From: Bigelowiella natans CCMP2755
Lineage: Eukaryota; Cercozoa; Chlorarachniophyceae
DNA length: 64,000 bases
Assembly (NCBI GenBank): GCA_000320545.1
Contig: ADNK01000156.1
Location: 41,001-105,000 of the forward strand
Direction of reading: 5' to 3'
How positions within the stretch are numbered: the stretch's first letter is position 1; every line of letters starts with the position of its first letter. The notes under the pieces are model-generated. The model was not told where the DNA came from. It worked only from the letters and a program-made list of their open reading frames with translations, and did no database searches. A program made the translations under genes and the position numbers. Positions 1 to 11,467 of this stretch are shown in pieces.

Positions 1-1331
1 ACTAGATGAAAAACAATCCTGCGAAGCATTGTAACGCCACTCACTGCCTTGGATACAGGAGCAGAGAGAAGGAAAGGGAAGTTTCGACGATTGGTGGTGG
101 CTTTTTGCTTGGGATTGTTCAATAATGTACATCATGCTGTGGTCACAAAGAAGATAAAGTGAATATTTTTCGCACTGAATGGTTCGTAGTCTTCGTCAAT
201 AGCTTTATCTTCGTCGCCGCTGTTGTCGTCGTCGTCTCCCTTTGCTGACTCGAGATCAAGCGTTCGTTCACAAGGAGGAACAGACACATGATGTCAGTCA
301 AGAGGCAAGATGCACATAAAAGACGTGTAATGCTTTCAACCAACTAAAAAACAGAAGTAACGAAAGTTTCACCTAGGTTCCATCCAAAGTCACCCCCACC
401 CACAAGAGTCCGGCTGTGGCGCACGGATCGCAGTCGCGTCGCCGTGGCTGGGGAGGTACCAACGCCTCCTTACAATGAACATTAAGAATGCACACCAGAT
501 ATCAAACCGATTAACTGCCACGATTGCCAAAAAAGGAAAACGAAGAATACACTCAACAAGCAAGCGGCGTTAAACACAAGCTGGATACGGATAAAAGGAG
601 GAAAACACAAGCAACCGCTGCTTCGGATTCGGTCCGAAAGATGCCCCAGCGGCGTCCACAGGAACGGCACAACACCAGCAACAACCATCGCGGCCAGAGG
701 GGTCCCCCTCCCCCTCTTCCCCCTCCTCTCCATCAGTTTGCGAGCATTTCAGTGCTTAGATCACGGTGCTGCTGATCTGAGACTGATCTATCTGTTGCAG
801 AGGGTCTCCATTCACGCAGGGAGATTGTTGCAGAATTATTGTGAGTTTTCAGTATAAAATATAAGCGTAAAATATCTAAAGAAATGTTGATTTTGTTACT
901 CCTATAAACCCAAAAAATATTGTTCCAAACAGAGGAATTCTATTTAGTCATATTTTATTCCATGATATATCCATTGAGATAAACAATAACTTGTCCACGT
1001 AACAATTTTTCCGTTCGAGCAACCCCATCCACCCTCCCCCTCCCCACAGCGATCAACCTCCCCGAGCGCAGGATCCAGTTTTTCGAAATCCGGCCTCGAA
1101 GGTTTATGTGCAGATAGATAGTTCCTCTCTTCCCCCTTAAAACACATTGACCATCTCCGCCACCCATTCCTCGCGCAAGTAGAGCGCTCTCAAATTACCC
1201 GATCAAATAGTAGCCTTTCGAATACCCTTGCGAGCAGCATTCCATTCCTGCGACTTCTGTGTTGTTGTTGCCGTTAGCAGGATAATGCTCGTTGATGGAA
1301 TCCCACCCCCCACCCCCCCCGCCTATCTTCC

Positions 1332-1365
<34 letters not shown>

Positions 1366-1609
1366 CGTAGCAGGAGTAGGGTACTTTTTTGCTGTCGTCG
1401 TAACAGATGATCAGCTCTTTTGCTCCACGACATTGCCGCTGTACTATTAAATTCCATGATCGTTATCACACACTATATACCCTGCTCATACAATGTTGCT
1501 AGGAGTGCAAATAGTGGATTGAACGCCGCAGATTGAACGCCGCACACCACCACACGGCGGCCTTCGTGAGAAGAACAGAAGCACACACCTCTTCTTGGTT
1601 TCCCCTGCT
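1..1609. other. Upstream segment without a confident gene
   Basis: I see no recognisable protein here. Open frames exist (for example + strand 524-775, Lys/Arg/Gln-rich with a Pro run at its end, and - strand 955-1164, with a short stretch that loosely resembles an S4-type RNA-binding fold), but neither has a family match I trust. A (TAG)n tract lies at 1332-1364 just after a C-rich run. The end of the segment probably contains the promoter and 5' leader of the Pus1-like gene that follows. Confidence 0.4.
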
Positions 1610-2633
1610 ATGGAGTTAAGAATGGTGGTGTCACATATAACCGCTATGTGCCCAGCCATGGCGTTACTAGTTCTCCTCATGGAAAATTCCTCGTCCTCCT
1701 ATCAATCCGCAGAACGATCTTCTTTATCTCAAACACCACCATCATATTCATTTCGCGCGACGAGGGTGCGAGGCTCCGTTGCTCCCCATCATCCTCATAC
1801 CCGTAATCATGACTACTCGCGCGCCTTCTCGTCAGCTAGCTCATCTCCCTCGCGGCGTCGACAGCGTGCCATCAATTACTACAAAAGCAATCGAAACCCA
1901 CAACGACGTTGTCAGATGTCTCCTCTTCCTCCTCCTCCGGTACCGTGTAGGGGCTTGATTGGAGGTATAGGAGGAGGGATTGTTACGACTACTGCCACAG
2001 CAGCAAAACATACTACTGCTACGAATGAGGAGGACAACAAGCGGGGCGACGAGAGACCTACTCGTCGTGGGAGGAAGATGGAGGTAGTGTTCGGTTATAT
2101 CGGTACCGGGTACATAGGTGTGCAGTTTCAGAATGGTGATAACACGGGTGGGGCGCGCACGGTCAGCGACGATCTTGAAGACTCGCTTTACCAATGGGGA
2201 GGCATCAAGCAGGTTGGGTGGTATATAGCACAGAAGAAGAAGAAAAAGAAGAAGAAGAAGAAGAAGAAGAAGAAGAGTAACAGCAAGCGTTCCGAATCGT
2301 CGTCTCCCTATCGCCCTGCCGCCGCCCCGCCATGATGTGTGAAGAGCCTCAGTCAGCATATTCTATCATTTATTTGCCTCCGTACTTTCATCTCATCAGG
2401 TAAACTACCGGCCATTCAGGATGACCTCAGACAGAGCGTTTAATTACTCCATCAAATGGAACTACGCTTCTCGTACGGATAAAGGCGTGCATGCCACCGC
2501 GAATATCATTGGGTGCGTGCTGCTGAATAGTAGTGAAGAGGAGGAGGAGGAGGAGGAGGTGGAGGAGAGCTACTGGTGGTGGTGGTGGTGGTGATGGTGG
2601 TAATGGTGGTGACGATGGTGCAAGGCGATGAAC

Positions 2634-2689
<56 letters not shown>

Positions 2690-5134
2690 AGTATTGACTG
2701 TGTTCGATTCTGCAAATTGCCTGGACAAGCATATCATCATCGTCACCTTCGTCGTCATCATCATCATCATCATCTTTCCCATCTTCTCCTCGGTTTGTCT
2801 CTTTATTATAATGTACAAGCACGAAACTGCTGGTAGATCCATCAGAGCTAGAGGCTAATGCGGGGGTAGACCTTCAGTGGCTAGTAGCTTGGACGCTTTA
2901 TGCAATGATGATGAGAACATGATATTCTCAAAGATGATTCAATGGAAGAAGCACTTAAATGAAGCAGCAGCCACCATCGATAATAATAATAATAATAATA
3001 ATAATGACAACAACAACAACGATGACACACTGACGCACACAGAGACTATCTATCTGTAAAGTAGATAGCCGTTGCATTGTCCCTCCACACGTTATCATTG
3101 TCTCTGTATTCGGAAGACCGATGATAGTAATCATATTTCTCGTATTATTATTTGCATATAGCACCTGTCACAGTCCTCCATTGATGAGATGAATCAGTAC
3201 TTAAACTCCTCAAGGATCCGCGTATTCGATGCTTATCGAGTAGCGCAGGTGCCTTCTATCACGCAATTGCTGTGTTATGCGCTGAGCGCGTGCTATTCGT
3301 CATTCAGTCCTCGTCACCTGATAGCCTGCTCATTATCTCTTCTTTACTTGTGCTGTATCTTCCTCCTCTTCTTCTTCTTCTTCTTCTTCTACTTCTTCTC
3401 CTGGCTGTTGTTATGCTGTTGTTTTTCTCCTCCTCGCTCTTGTTCCCGGGTGCCCCAGGGCGCGAATGCAAGGAAATGGGCGGAGAGCAGGATGTACCGA
3501 TATCTCATACCGTCCGAGTACATAAATGGTAGCAGTGCGACGTGCGCTGGAGAAGAATCAGAAGAAGAAGAAGAAGAAGAAGAAGAAGAAGATGGAGACG
3601 AAACAGTAGAGAAGAGGAGGGAGAAGAAACAGTAGAGAAGAGGAGGGAGAAGAAGTTGAGCGGGTGCTTTCTGTATCATCGGTGGAGTGGACGGGATACG
3701 TCGTCCATTCGCTCGACTGCATATTGTTTTATCCCCTTGCAAGATAGACGAAAAGATCAATACGACCGAAGGAGAGGGAGTTGCCGAGCAAGTGAGGATG
3801 TTACTTTATACATGTACATGTGTGTGTGTGTGTTATTAGGGGACATTAAAGGCCTCGAGAGAGTCCTGAGCAAGTTCATCGGCACTCACAGATTCTGCAA
3901 CTTTGCAGGTAGGTAGGTAGGTAGGTAGGTAGGTAGGTGGTAGTAGCTCAAGATCATCATCCATATTGGATGATGATGATGGTGATGATGAGAGTATCAT
4001 GTGGGAGGAGGAGGAGGAGGAGGATTGAATACTTGTGGTGACTAATACCTGACAACGATGGACAACATCAATATTACTAACAATTGTGGTTGTTGTTGTT
4101 GTTATTGCTATATGTTGATCCATTTCCCTCAGGTAAAATAGCCAGAGTGGATACAAACAATAAGAAGAGGAAAGACTACACCAAAGCGAAGAACGAGAGA
4201 GAGCAAAAGTTTCTCGATATCGCACATGAGCTGGATGACCCAGAATGGCGAGTCATTCACGCTCAAAAACGCAAAGAGGTACAAATATACAGCTGATGTA
4301 TATATTAATGCTGGCACTTTCATCATCCTGCTCCTCCCCCCCCCCCCCCCCTCCCCCTTCCGTTTCCTCCATCATGTCGCTTAAACGCATCGTCGGCCAT
4401 CGCTGCGTTTGCATAACAATCTGCAATATATGCACCGCCGTTACTATAACATATCCACTGCTAGGCATCAATTCATCAACCTCGATGATGGTTGGTGATG
4501 ATGATAAAAAGCTTTCATTACTTCGCCTCTCTCAGCGTCGTCTTTGATGTGTCCCCCCCCCCCTAACAGCCCCGGTTCTCTAGGACAATACTTGATATAA
4601 GGGTGGAGGCTCGTCGCCTGGCAGAGCAGGACTTCGCTGAAGTTACACTGGTATGCTGCGAATATAGGGACAATTGAAGCAGCACCTGTTACAGTCAATG
4701 CTGTCAATTCATCATAATCACCATCATCACCATCATGAATATCACCATTTCTATAAATACTATCATTATTTTGGTTATTCAAAGCGTGGCTCTCTGTGGA
4801 TGAATTCTCTCCTCTCTCTCTCTCTCTCTTCTAGGTAGGAAGGAGCTTCGTGATGCATCAGATCAGGAAGATCATCGGCGGGGTACCATCACCCCTAGTC
4901 GTGTTAGAGCTGGAGAGAAGGCGTCGGAGAGTAGAGAAGAAGAAGAAGGAGGAGGAGGAGGGGGGAAAGGAGAAAGAGATAACGATGGCCTTGTATATTG
5001 CTGCCTATCTCCGATGTGATTATTAGCACTAGTATCAAAATATAGCGATTACAAAAAGAGTGAAATACTCCTCTCCTCCTCACCCTTACCTATATCTTCT
5101 TCCTACTCCACCATCATCGTCGTCGTCATCATCG

Positions 5135-5165
<31 letters not shown>

Positions 5166-5277
5166 TCACAGGCGATGTCCGTTGTGAGAGGGGACCTGCC
5201 CGAGGAGGTGTTGGATATATCTCTCAAATCTGTCTTTCAAGTAAGGAGAGGATAAAGAGAGAAACTGAAGAATGAGT

Positions 5278-5314
<37 letters not shown>

Positions 5315-6163
5315 GAATAGGTAGGGGAAAGGGGAAAGGGGAAAGGGGGGGGGAGTGGGGGGGAGGATAACGCTACCGAAGTATCTTCGCAGAAGCAAAG
5401 AGATACGACGATTGATTTAGATTTGGTTGATGCTATTGGAGATCATGTTGATTCATGATATCATATCCATCATCACCACACTCTTCATCGTGAATCCTAT
5501 CGTCGCTGCCGTCTTCTTCTTCTTCTTCTTCTTCTTTTCATCATCATCATCATATTCATCACCATCACAGCAAGCAAGCTGGGGAGCGCATACAAATAAC
5601 ACAACAGCAGTAGCAACAAACAACAGTAACAAAATGCTGAAAAACGACGACGTAGGTATATGTTCCGCTTGCACCAGGCGCCATGCTCATCTTGGATTCT
5701 GTGAATCCGCGGTCGGTAGTAGTAGTAGTAGTAGTAGTAGTAGTATGATGATGATGATGATGATGATGATGAGGATGAGGATGAGGAGGTGGAGGAGTAT
5801 AATGAAATTCAATATGATCATGGTTATCAAGTGCACGATGATGATGATATTGATGATGATGATGATAGTCATATGCCGTGATGAACTAATCCATACTTTC
5901 ATGATAGTGAAATTCGCGCCTTCGTCGAGGAGACGAGAAAGACTGAGAAAGATGATGGTGGAGGGGCGAGTGATAGTCAGCAAGCTTCTTCTCAAGGCAG
6001 CATCGCCGCATCTGCTGCTGTTCTACGCACAAAACGAGCGGCAAAGCCTACGGATGGGCGGTGGGACATACAGAAAGACGGTATTACTACTACAATAAAG
6101 AGAGGATGATAGGAGAGGAGAACGAGAAGAAGAAGAAGAAGAAGAAAGGCGAGAAGAACCACG

Positions 6164-6207
<44 letters not shown>

Positions 6208-6445
6208 GGTGTGTGGGAGATATCAACGAGTAATGATACCTACGATACTCGTTCCTTCATCTCCCGCTTTTCTCGTTTTGTACTTCTCCTTCTTCTGTTC
6301 TTCTGCTTTACTGCTGGCAGATCAAGTGGCCAGACGAGCGAGGAATGCTGCAGAAAGCTTCAGAGACTCGATTATCCTCCCCCATGCTGCCGAAATCGCT
6401 ACAAACCCATCGGTTAGTATGAGGGAGGAAGAAAACAAGAATCAT

Positions 6446-6487
<42 letters not shown>

Positions 6488-6829
6488 GAGGAGGAGGAGG
6501 AGGAGGAGGAGAGAAGGATATACACATATACATGTGTTATGTATCATTTGCTCACTCACCGCTTAAACCGCCAACACATCAACCAAATGAGAATGATGAC
6601 AAGTCCTTTTTATGATACGAACGCGTATTGTTGTTGAAAGATCTGGGAGGAATTTGCCAAGGAAGTATCAATGATGAAAGATCGCCACGGAGACTACGAC
6701 CGACTTATGATGAAGCAACGAAAGTTCTCGCTCCTTCTCTCCTCTTCCTCCTCCACCTCCACATCTGCCCTCCTATAAAGCTCGAATCATCACGAATGTC
6801 CTTTCGATTCTCACATATGACATTCACTT

Positions 6830-6883
<54 letters not shown>

Positions 6884-6967
6884 ACACACACACACACACA
6901 CACACACACGCATTCGCAGATGGGAAGCGTACCAGGAAGAGATGTTTCAGATGCGCCGTGATGCTGG

Positions 6968-7002
<35 letters not shown>

Positions 7003-7153
7003 TGTGGTAGAAGAAGATAGGATTATTGTTATCATCTGCGTTCTGCTACAGCACGACCCAAAGACACCAAAATGATGACAGGCATATTCCACATGAAAAC
7101 ATCAGCTGCTCGACGAATTTTCACATTGGAAGCCGAACCTAGTTGCGTTCAAT

Positions 7154-7185
<32 letters not shown>

Positions 7186-7639
7186 CTACATATAGCCCCC
7201 CACCCCTCCCCCCCCTCCCCCCCCCCCTCTCTCTCTCTCCCTCTCCCTCTCTCACGCACACACACACACATACACACACACACACACACAACGCAGCATG
7301 GTGGGCTTGAAGGAGAAGCACGCATTGGAGAAGAATGAGCGCGAAGAAGCTAGGCTTCAGAACAAGGAGAAACGAGCGGCGAGGCGAACCTACTTCAGGG
7401 GTTTGCGCATGATGAATAAGGGGAAGATAAAGGAAGAGGGGTCAAAGGTCCATCATGATGGCGCCTCTATATCGACCAGCCAAGACAGTGTCTCATCTTC
7501 TCAACAAGGTGCCGGCGGAACGACCGCAGATCATCCGCACACGACAAGTAGTGAAAGTACGCGAACGAAGCGGGTAGGTTTGATATCCTCCTTCGTGGCA
7601 GGTGTGAGAAGCTTCATTAGAAATCGTTTCACTATGTAA
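1610..7639 (+). CDS. Pus1/TruA-family tRNA pseudouridine synthase, about 15-16 exons
   Basis: Isomerises uridine to pseudouridine in tRNA and other RNAs. Exons that close in phase: ..2212, 2401-~2530, 3174-3248, 3459-3528, 3840-3908, 4133-4278, 4570-4650, 4835-4882, 5172-5240, 5656-5711, 5908-6080, 6321-6412, 6641-6723, 6920-6967, 7297-7639. Seen in order: the opening strand VFGYIGTGYIGVQ, the catalytic-Asp motif SRTDKGVHA (near 2470), SSRIRVFDAYRV, FIGTHRFCNF, RSFVMHQIRKIIGG, the segment AMSVVRGDLPEEV, then VPLAPGAM. These are the landmark blocks of the Pus1 family. A basic, Ser-rich C-terminal tail follows. The exon between ~2530 and 3173 is unresolved; a segment at 2877-2970 reads like protein but its phase does not fit a GT donor. 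The first ATG of the open N-terminal frame is 1610, followed by a hydrophobic then Arg/Ser-rich leader; ATG 1915 is the alternative. Introns are packed with microsatellites. Confidence 0.88.
2535..2684. repeat. Compound microsatellite (GAG)n-(GGT)n-(GT)n-(GA)n in a Pus1 intron
   Basis: Four different short repeats follow each other: GAG units from 2535, GGT/GAT units from about 2574, GT units 2634-2652 and GA units 2652-2684. All lie in the intron after the exon carrying the catalytic motif. Confidence 0.95.
3908..3938. repeat. (GTAG)n directly at a splice donor
   Basis: The tetranucleotide tract begins at the exon end (exon 3840-3908), so several consecutive GTAG units are each potential 5' splice sites. 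Any slippage changes nothing in the protein if the first unit is used. Confidence 0.9.
5111..5310. repeat. (CAT/CGT)n before exon 5172-5240 and (TA)n after it
   Basis: A CAT-rich trinucleotide tract (5111-5165) ends six bases before the exon and serves as the run-up to its CACAG acceptor. A (TA)n tract (5282-5310) follows 42 bases after the donor. Confidence 0.9.
5716..5772. repeat. (GTA)n-(GAT)n microsatellite
   Basis: GTA units run from 5716 to about 5744 and GAT units from there to 5772. They start a few bases after the donor used for exon 5656-5711, providing further GTA donors in frame-shifted positions. Confidence 0.9.
6164..6208. repeat. (TC)n-(GT)n microsatellite in intron
   Basis: TC units (6164-6190) pass straight into GT units (6190-6208) inside the intron between exons 5908-6080 and 6321-6412. 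Confidence 0.92.
6447..6510. repeat. (CAG)n-(GAG)n microsatellite in intron
   Basis: A CAG run (6447-6483) followed by a GAG run (6484-6510) occurs in the intron after exon 6321-6412. It is not translated in the reconstructed frame, although it would give Gln and Glu runs in another frame. Confidence 0.92.
6829..6909. repeat. (TC)n-(AC)n tract ending just before a splice acceptor
   Basis: A TC run (6829-6880) and an AC run (6884-6909) occupy most of the intron before exon 6920-6967. The TC tract stands where a polypyrimidine tract is expected. Confidence 0.92.
6968..7290. repeat. Intron with (GTA)n, (TA)n, C-rich, (TC)n and (AC)n tracts
   Basis: The last Pus1 intron starts inside a GTA run (6968-7001). 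It continues with (TA)n at 7155-7185, a C-rich block, TC units and AC units up to about 7290, six bases from the CAG acceptor at 7296. Confidence 0.92.
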
Positions 7640-8285
7640 CAACCGTGTCGTAGCTGCAGGAAGGAAGTTTTGACGATGAGTACAGCTCATTAGCGTCAAC
7701 ATGCAGTAGCTAGGCAGCGAACAGAATCAGCAGCCCGTATACTAGTTAGCAATATATCCTTATTGTTCGTAAATATCTTCGTTGTCATCGCTCGATCACC
7801 TGGCGTGCACCAAGCCAAGCAGCTTGTATCATGTAATGATGATGGATGATGAGACTCACTGATGCTGGGCTGGTCATTAATTTAGTTTGGTGCTTAGTCG
7901 CACGCACGGTACGTACACGTCCAACCTTTTAATGCTTAAAAGCCCCGCTTGTTGTCGTAAAAAGTACGCATTCGTGCATGCATATGCATGGCTTGCTAAA
8001 TTTCGATCAGGCAAATGGCCAGCACCGGGTATGTTCGTTTGCGAAACAGGGAAAAACTGCCCGCTGTGGAGATATTGCTTCACATTATGAGTAGAACGTA
8101 CTATGACGGTGGAATGCCTGTGGTATGTACCGCGTGCGTACAACAGCAATCATGCCACGTAACAATATCGCAAGTTTACAGGCAATTACATTTATTCCTG
8201 TGACATTTTAACACTATCGCTCGCACTTTACTTGATCCCCATTTTTTGTGGTCGGTCGGTCGGTCGGTCGGTCGGTCGGTTGGCA
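7640..8285. other. Convergent 3'-3' spacer with self-complementary words; (GGTC)n at its end
   Basis: Lies between the stop codons of the Pus1-like gene (+) and the PGP phosphatase (-). No open frame of note. It contains AGCTGCA, GTAGCTAGG, ACTAGTTAGC, GTACGTAC and a GTGCATGCATATGCATGG stretch near 7973, the milder form of the palindrome-rich composition seen in the other 3' spacers. A (GGTC)n microsatellite (8250-8280) abuts the phosphatase stop codon. Confidence 0.6.
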
Positions 8286-8635
8286 TCACTTATTTGTTTG
8301 CCGCTCGGCATCATCAGCAGTGTCAGAATCAGAGAACTTTGACGTTGACAACACATTTGCATCATCACCATCAATGGAGACGAATGCTGGATGGTGTGCG
8401 GGCCCGACTCCGAGAAGGCGTAGCATAGGCAGCAGTACACGGTTTTCCACAGTTCTCATCACACGTGCAACTGGGTTGTCCCCCTAACGATATATTAAAT
8501 CATGGTCGAGTAATTACGAAACGACTCTCCCTGGCAGCAGTATTTGTCAACAACCGGGTGCCGTTGCCGTGGTTCGAATACGATCCGTGTGTGGAATATG
8601 CACGTTTATACAACGGAGCAGCAACGTATATATAA

Positions 8636-8680
<45 letters not shown>

Positions 8681-8948
8681 ATATACATATATGACAGACC
8701 ATCAAAGTGCCAAAAAGCCGGAAAAAGAGAAAAATAAGAAAGAATGTAACGGAGCAAGCACCTTCAACCCCAGAGGTTCCTTAACGTGAACAGTGAGAAT
8801 CCCATACATTGAGCCGAAAAGCACATCGGTAAGTATTCGGTCGCCTGATGATTGGTGCGCAGATGCCAGCAAGGCAAGCGCATTTGAGTTAGGTTTGTTG
8901 ATGTTATCATTACCGTTGTGGTTGACGATTACGATGACGATACACTAC

Positions 8949-8981
<33 letters not shown>

Positions 8982-9327
8982 GGAAGTTGACTTTCTCACC
9001 GACAACGCACATGCTCTCTGGCTGGACGAGAGCCTTGTCAGGAAAGTGTTCCATAAGCTCCACAAAGCCCTTAGGCTTCTTCTCTCTAATCATCAGTAGA
9101 AGGGGGGGGGGGGGGAGAACGAACGATTTCACGATTGCAGCAGCAATTGTCGTACACAACGGTAGTGAGATGCTGCTCTGTGGTGTACGTCAACACACAC
9201 ATACACACATTCTACCATTCGCATAAAGCAGTACCTATGTCGCAGGACTGGAATACCCAGCGTCCTCTCGATGTGCTTCGCTTCTGCGAACTATGCGACA
9301 GGAGAGAGGGAGGGTGGATCCAGAATG

Positions 9328-9364
<37 letters not shown>

Positions 9365-9433
9365 TTTTATATATCTTACGTTTCTGTCGTCTAGAGTCCC
9401 CGCGGAATTTGACATCAGAACCTAATACACACA

Positions 9434-9470
<37 letters not shown>

Positions 9471-9473
9471 GGA

Positions 9474-9517
<44 letters not shown>

Positions 9518-10505
9518 AAGAGGTAAATAAATCGATTCATACTACGACCTCTAATTCTTTTTCTTCTTCTTCTTCTATTTACCCCTGCAAAGTACTAATC
9601 GATCACAGTCATACATACTACCACATTTTCAGCGCCGAATTCCTCCAGGCACCTTGCGAGTCCCTCTTTCGCAGACGCGTGGATTTCGGAGCCATAGGGA
9701 GCGGTCAGCGTGTTGTCTTTATCGAATACCACGGCGCGGATCTTTTAGGGAAAGTGAGCGAAGGGGGGGAGGGGCGAATTGATGGCAATGATGGCAAGAT
9801 AGAGCCAGCGTACACACACACACTCTCTCTCTCTCTCTCTCTCTTCTACATGTGGATCGTTCACGAAGTGGCAGAGTGTTCCCCACAAATTACGGATACT
9901 ACTGCCGAAAGACTATAATTGAGATGCGGTAGAAAGGGAGAAGCGCTTGTTGTATTTCACTCTAGGAATTTATTGTATACGATTGCGCGCATCCATCCAA
10001 ACGTGAGTAATGTATTATTAACCCCAGCCTCCTTGAGCGCCTTAAAACAAATTTCGTTGACGTTGTAGGCGTTGACGTGGGGAATCAGGAACGAAGGGCG
10101 GCGGATCGCCACCCCTAAACACCGTATGGCATCTGATATAATGTGATAAGTGAGCAGCAGGTGGACAAATTGTTGTTTAAAACAACATCGGAGAAATCAG
10201 TATCGATTTTATTAGATTTGTCACACACTCATTGGACTATTACCCAAGTTGAAACTCTGGCCGAAGCTGCGCTTTGAATTGCTGCTGTGACTGGTGCTTT
10301 TACTGCTGCTCAAAGAACGCCGACCAACACACCTGGAGGGTTTGAGGTACCCCATTCTTCCTCTCCCCCTTCCGAATATGATTGTCCCAGCATCTACGGT
10401 GGTGAAAACCAAAGCTTTCAATGTGCAATCACAACATGCGAGAGCACGTGTAAGATTACCGGTTCCTAGTACCGACGAAAACGTTCTGCCGAACTTGCGA
10501 AGCAT
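8286..10505 (-). CDS. GEP4-like: Phosphatidylglycerophosphate phosphatase, GEP4-like (HAD superfamily), 8 exons
   Basis: Dephosphorylates PGP to phosphatidylglycerol, for cardiolipin (mitochondria) or plastid PG. Exons on the complement: 10505-10244, 10132-10023, 9741-9619, 9421-9380, 9290-9235, 9085-9000, 8844-8762, 8483-8286; all phases close and give 319 residues. Visible: N-terminal QSFNLDAIRCLGVAI and RRPSFLIPHV block, HAD motif I FDKDNTLTAPYG (nucleophile Asp, second Asp), motif II LMSNSAGTLDD, the LGIPVLRHR/EKKPKG block with the conserved Lys, motif III GDRILTDVLFG, and the C-terminal GDNPVARVMRTVENR. This block order is diagnostic. The Met at 10505 starts MLRKFGRTFSS, an amphipathic presequence type. 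The frame stays open upstream with a hydrophobic segment ending PSAAS, so a longer bipartite leader starting in or before 10800 is possible. Introns hold AC/GA/TC microsatellites. Confidence 0.92.
8638..8676. repeat. (TA)n microsatellite in the last phosphatase intron
   Basis: TA tract between exons 8844-8762 and 8483-8286 of the PGP phosphatase. Confidence 0.95.
9331..9512. repeat. (AC)n tracts and (GA)n flanking a 42-base phosphatase exon
   Basis: AC units at 9331-9362 and 9430-9466 and GA units at 9479-9512 surround the very small exon 9421-9380, which carries HAD motif II. Read on the coding strand these are GT- and TC-rich, so the pyrimidine tract precedes the exon. Confidence 0.92.
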
Positions 10506-11467
10506 ACCAGTTGACGCTGCGCTGGGGGCGGGCAGCAGGCCAACGAGCACGGCGATAAGGTAGACGACGGCTGGAATCGTTGGGAACCTCACGGGGCGCA
10601 CGCTTTTTTGCCCTTCGTCGTCGCCGTAGTCTGTCTCTCTCTGTCCGTACTGCTGTCGGAAAATATGTGTGTGTGTGTCTGTGTGTGTGTTGCTCAGGTG
10701 GTGGCACGTAGCCCTGCTCTTCCTCCTCCTTCCCCCTCCTTCTTCTTCCTCCTTGCAAGACAAACCGAGTGGCAGAATAATCGAGAAATAATCGACTGAC
10801 AATCCAAGGAAATCCTAGGAAATGGTCTGCGTTCCCTATCTACGTCATCAGGAAATCCTAGGAAATGGTCTGCGTTCCCCATCTACGTCATCAGGAAAAA
10901 ATACGGTACTCGTACACTCGTACAATTTTGAGCAAGCCAAACGGGTCGTTGGAGGGATTAGCGTGTGGCGTTTTTTCTCTAAGTGCGACAATGGTCTATT
11001 CATGTCGCAAGGGATAAATACATGCTGATAACAACGATCTATGCATGTCGCAAGGGACAGACACAACCTGATAAACAAACACTGCCGCCACGTGACGGTC
11101 TCTCCCCTCGCCTTCTCCTCTACCGTGCGCGTAGCTGTGTTTCTACAACCAATCCAATAATTTTACTAGTCGATTTTCTGTTTATTTCGTGATATCATCC
11201 TATTTTCTGGTGGTGGATCCGGTGGAGGAATGGGGTTGGGAGGAATAGCTGCGTTTTCTGCATCACGTTCCTTTTCCCTATTGCTCAATATTCGGTGTAG
11301 TAGGCCTCCATATCGAATTATCCATGTATGATTGACGGCCACTATTTCTATTCTTACCAGTAGTCTTCACTGTCAAAAATTCATTCTTTTATCTTTGATC
11401 TGACGGTAGACACACGTCGCTAATATTCCACCTGTACAGCCAGGCCTTTTGTACGGAAGAGTTGAAA
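10506..11467. promoter_or_regulatory. Divergent promoter region with two different 43-base tandem duplications
   Basis: Separates the phosphatase start (-) and the TLC gene start (+). Two tandem pairs, each of 43-base period, lie side by side: 10808-10850/10851-10893 (one difference, each copy with GGAAATCCTAGG and a TACGTCA site) and 10989-11031/11032-11074 (diverged copies sharing ATGTCGCAAGGGA). The part below about 10800 may instead encode the leader of the phosphatase. Regulatory function is inferred from position only. Confidence 0.45.

Noticed and set aside
955-1164. S4-like domain at the end of a - strand gene
   Set aside because: Only about 40 residues resemble an S4 fold, without a convincing upstream exon; too weak to call.
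1841-2359. Long - strand frame with Leu runs
   Set aside because: Antisense of the Pus1-like N-terminal exon; the Leu run is the complement of the (GAA)n tract and the + strand frame has the family motifs.
6447-6510. Poly-Gln/poly-Glu coding in a + frame
   Set aside because: The flanking exons join in phase without it (6412 to 6641), so it is intronic.
8565-8590. GGTTCGAATAC resembling a tRNA T-arm
   Set aside because: No matching acceptor stem, D-arm or anticodon arm around it; lies in an intron.
8500-8757. - strand frame with Tyr-Ile repeats
   Set aside because: Made of the (TA)n tract inside the last intron of the PGP phosphatase.
10808-11074. CRISPR-like array
   Set aside because: Only two copies each, directly adjacent without spacers; a tandem duplication in a eukaryotic promoter.
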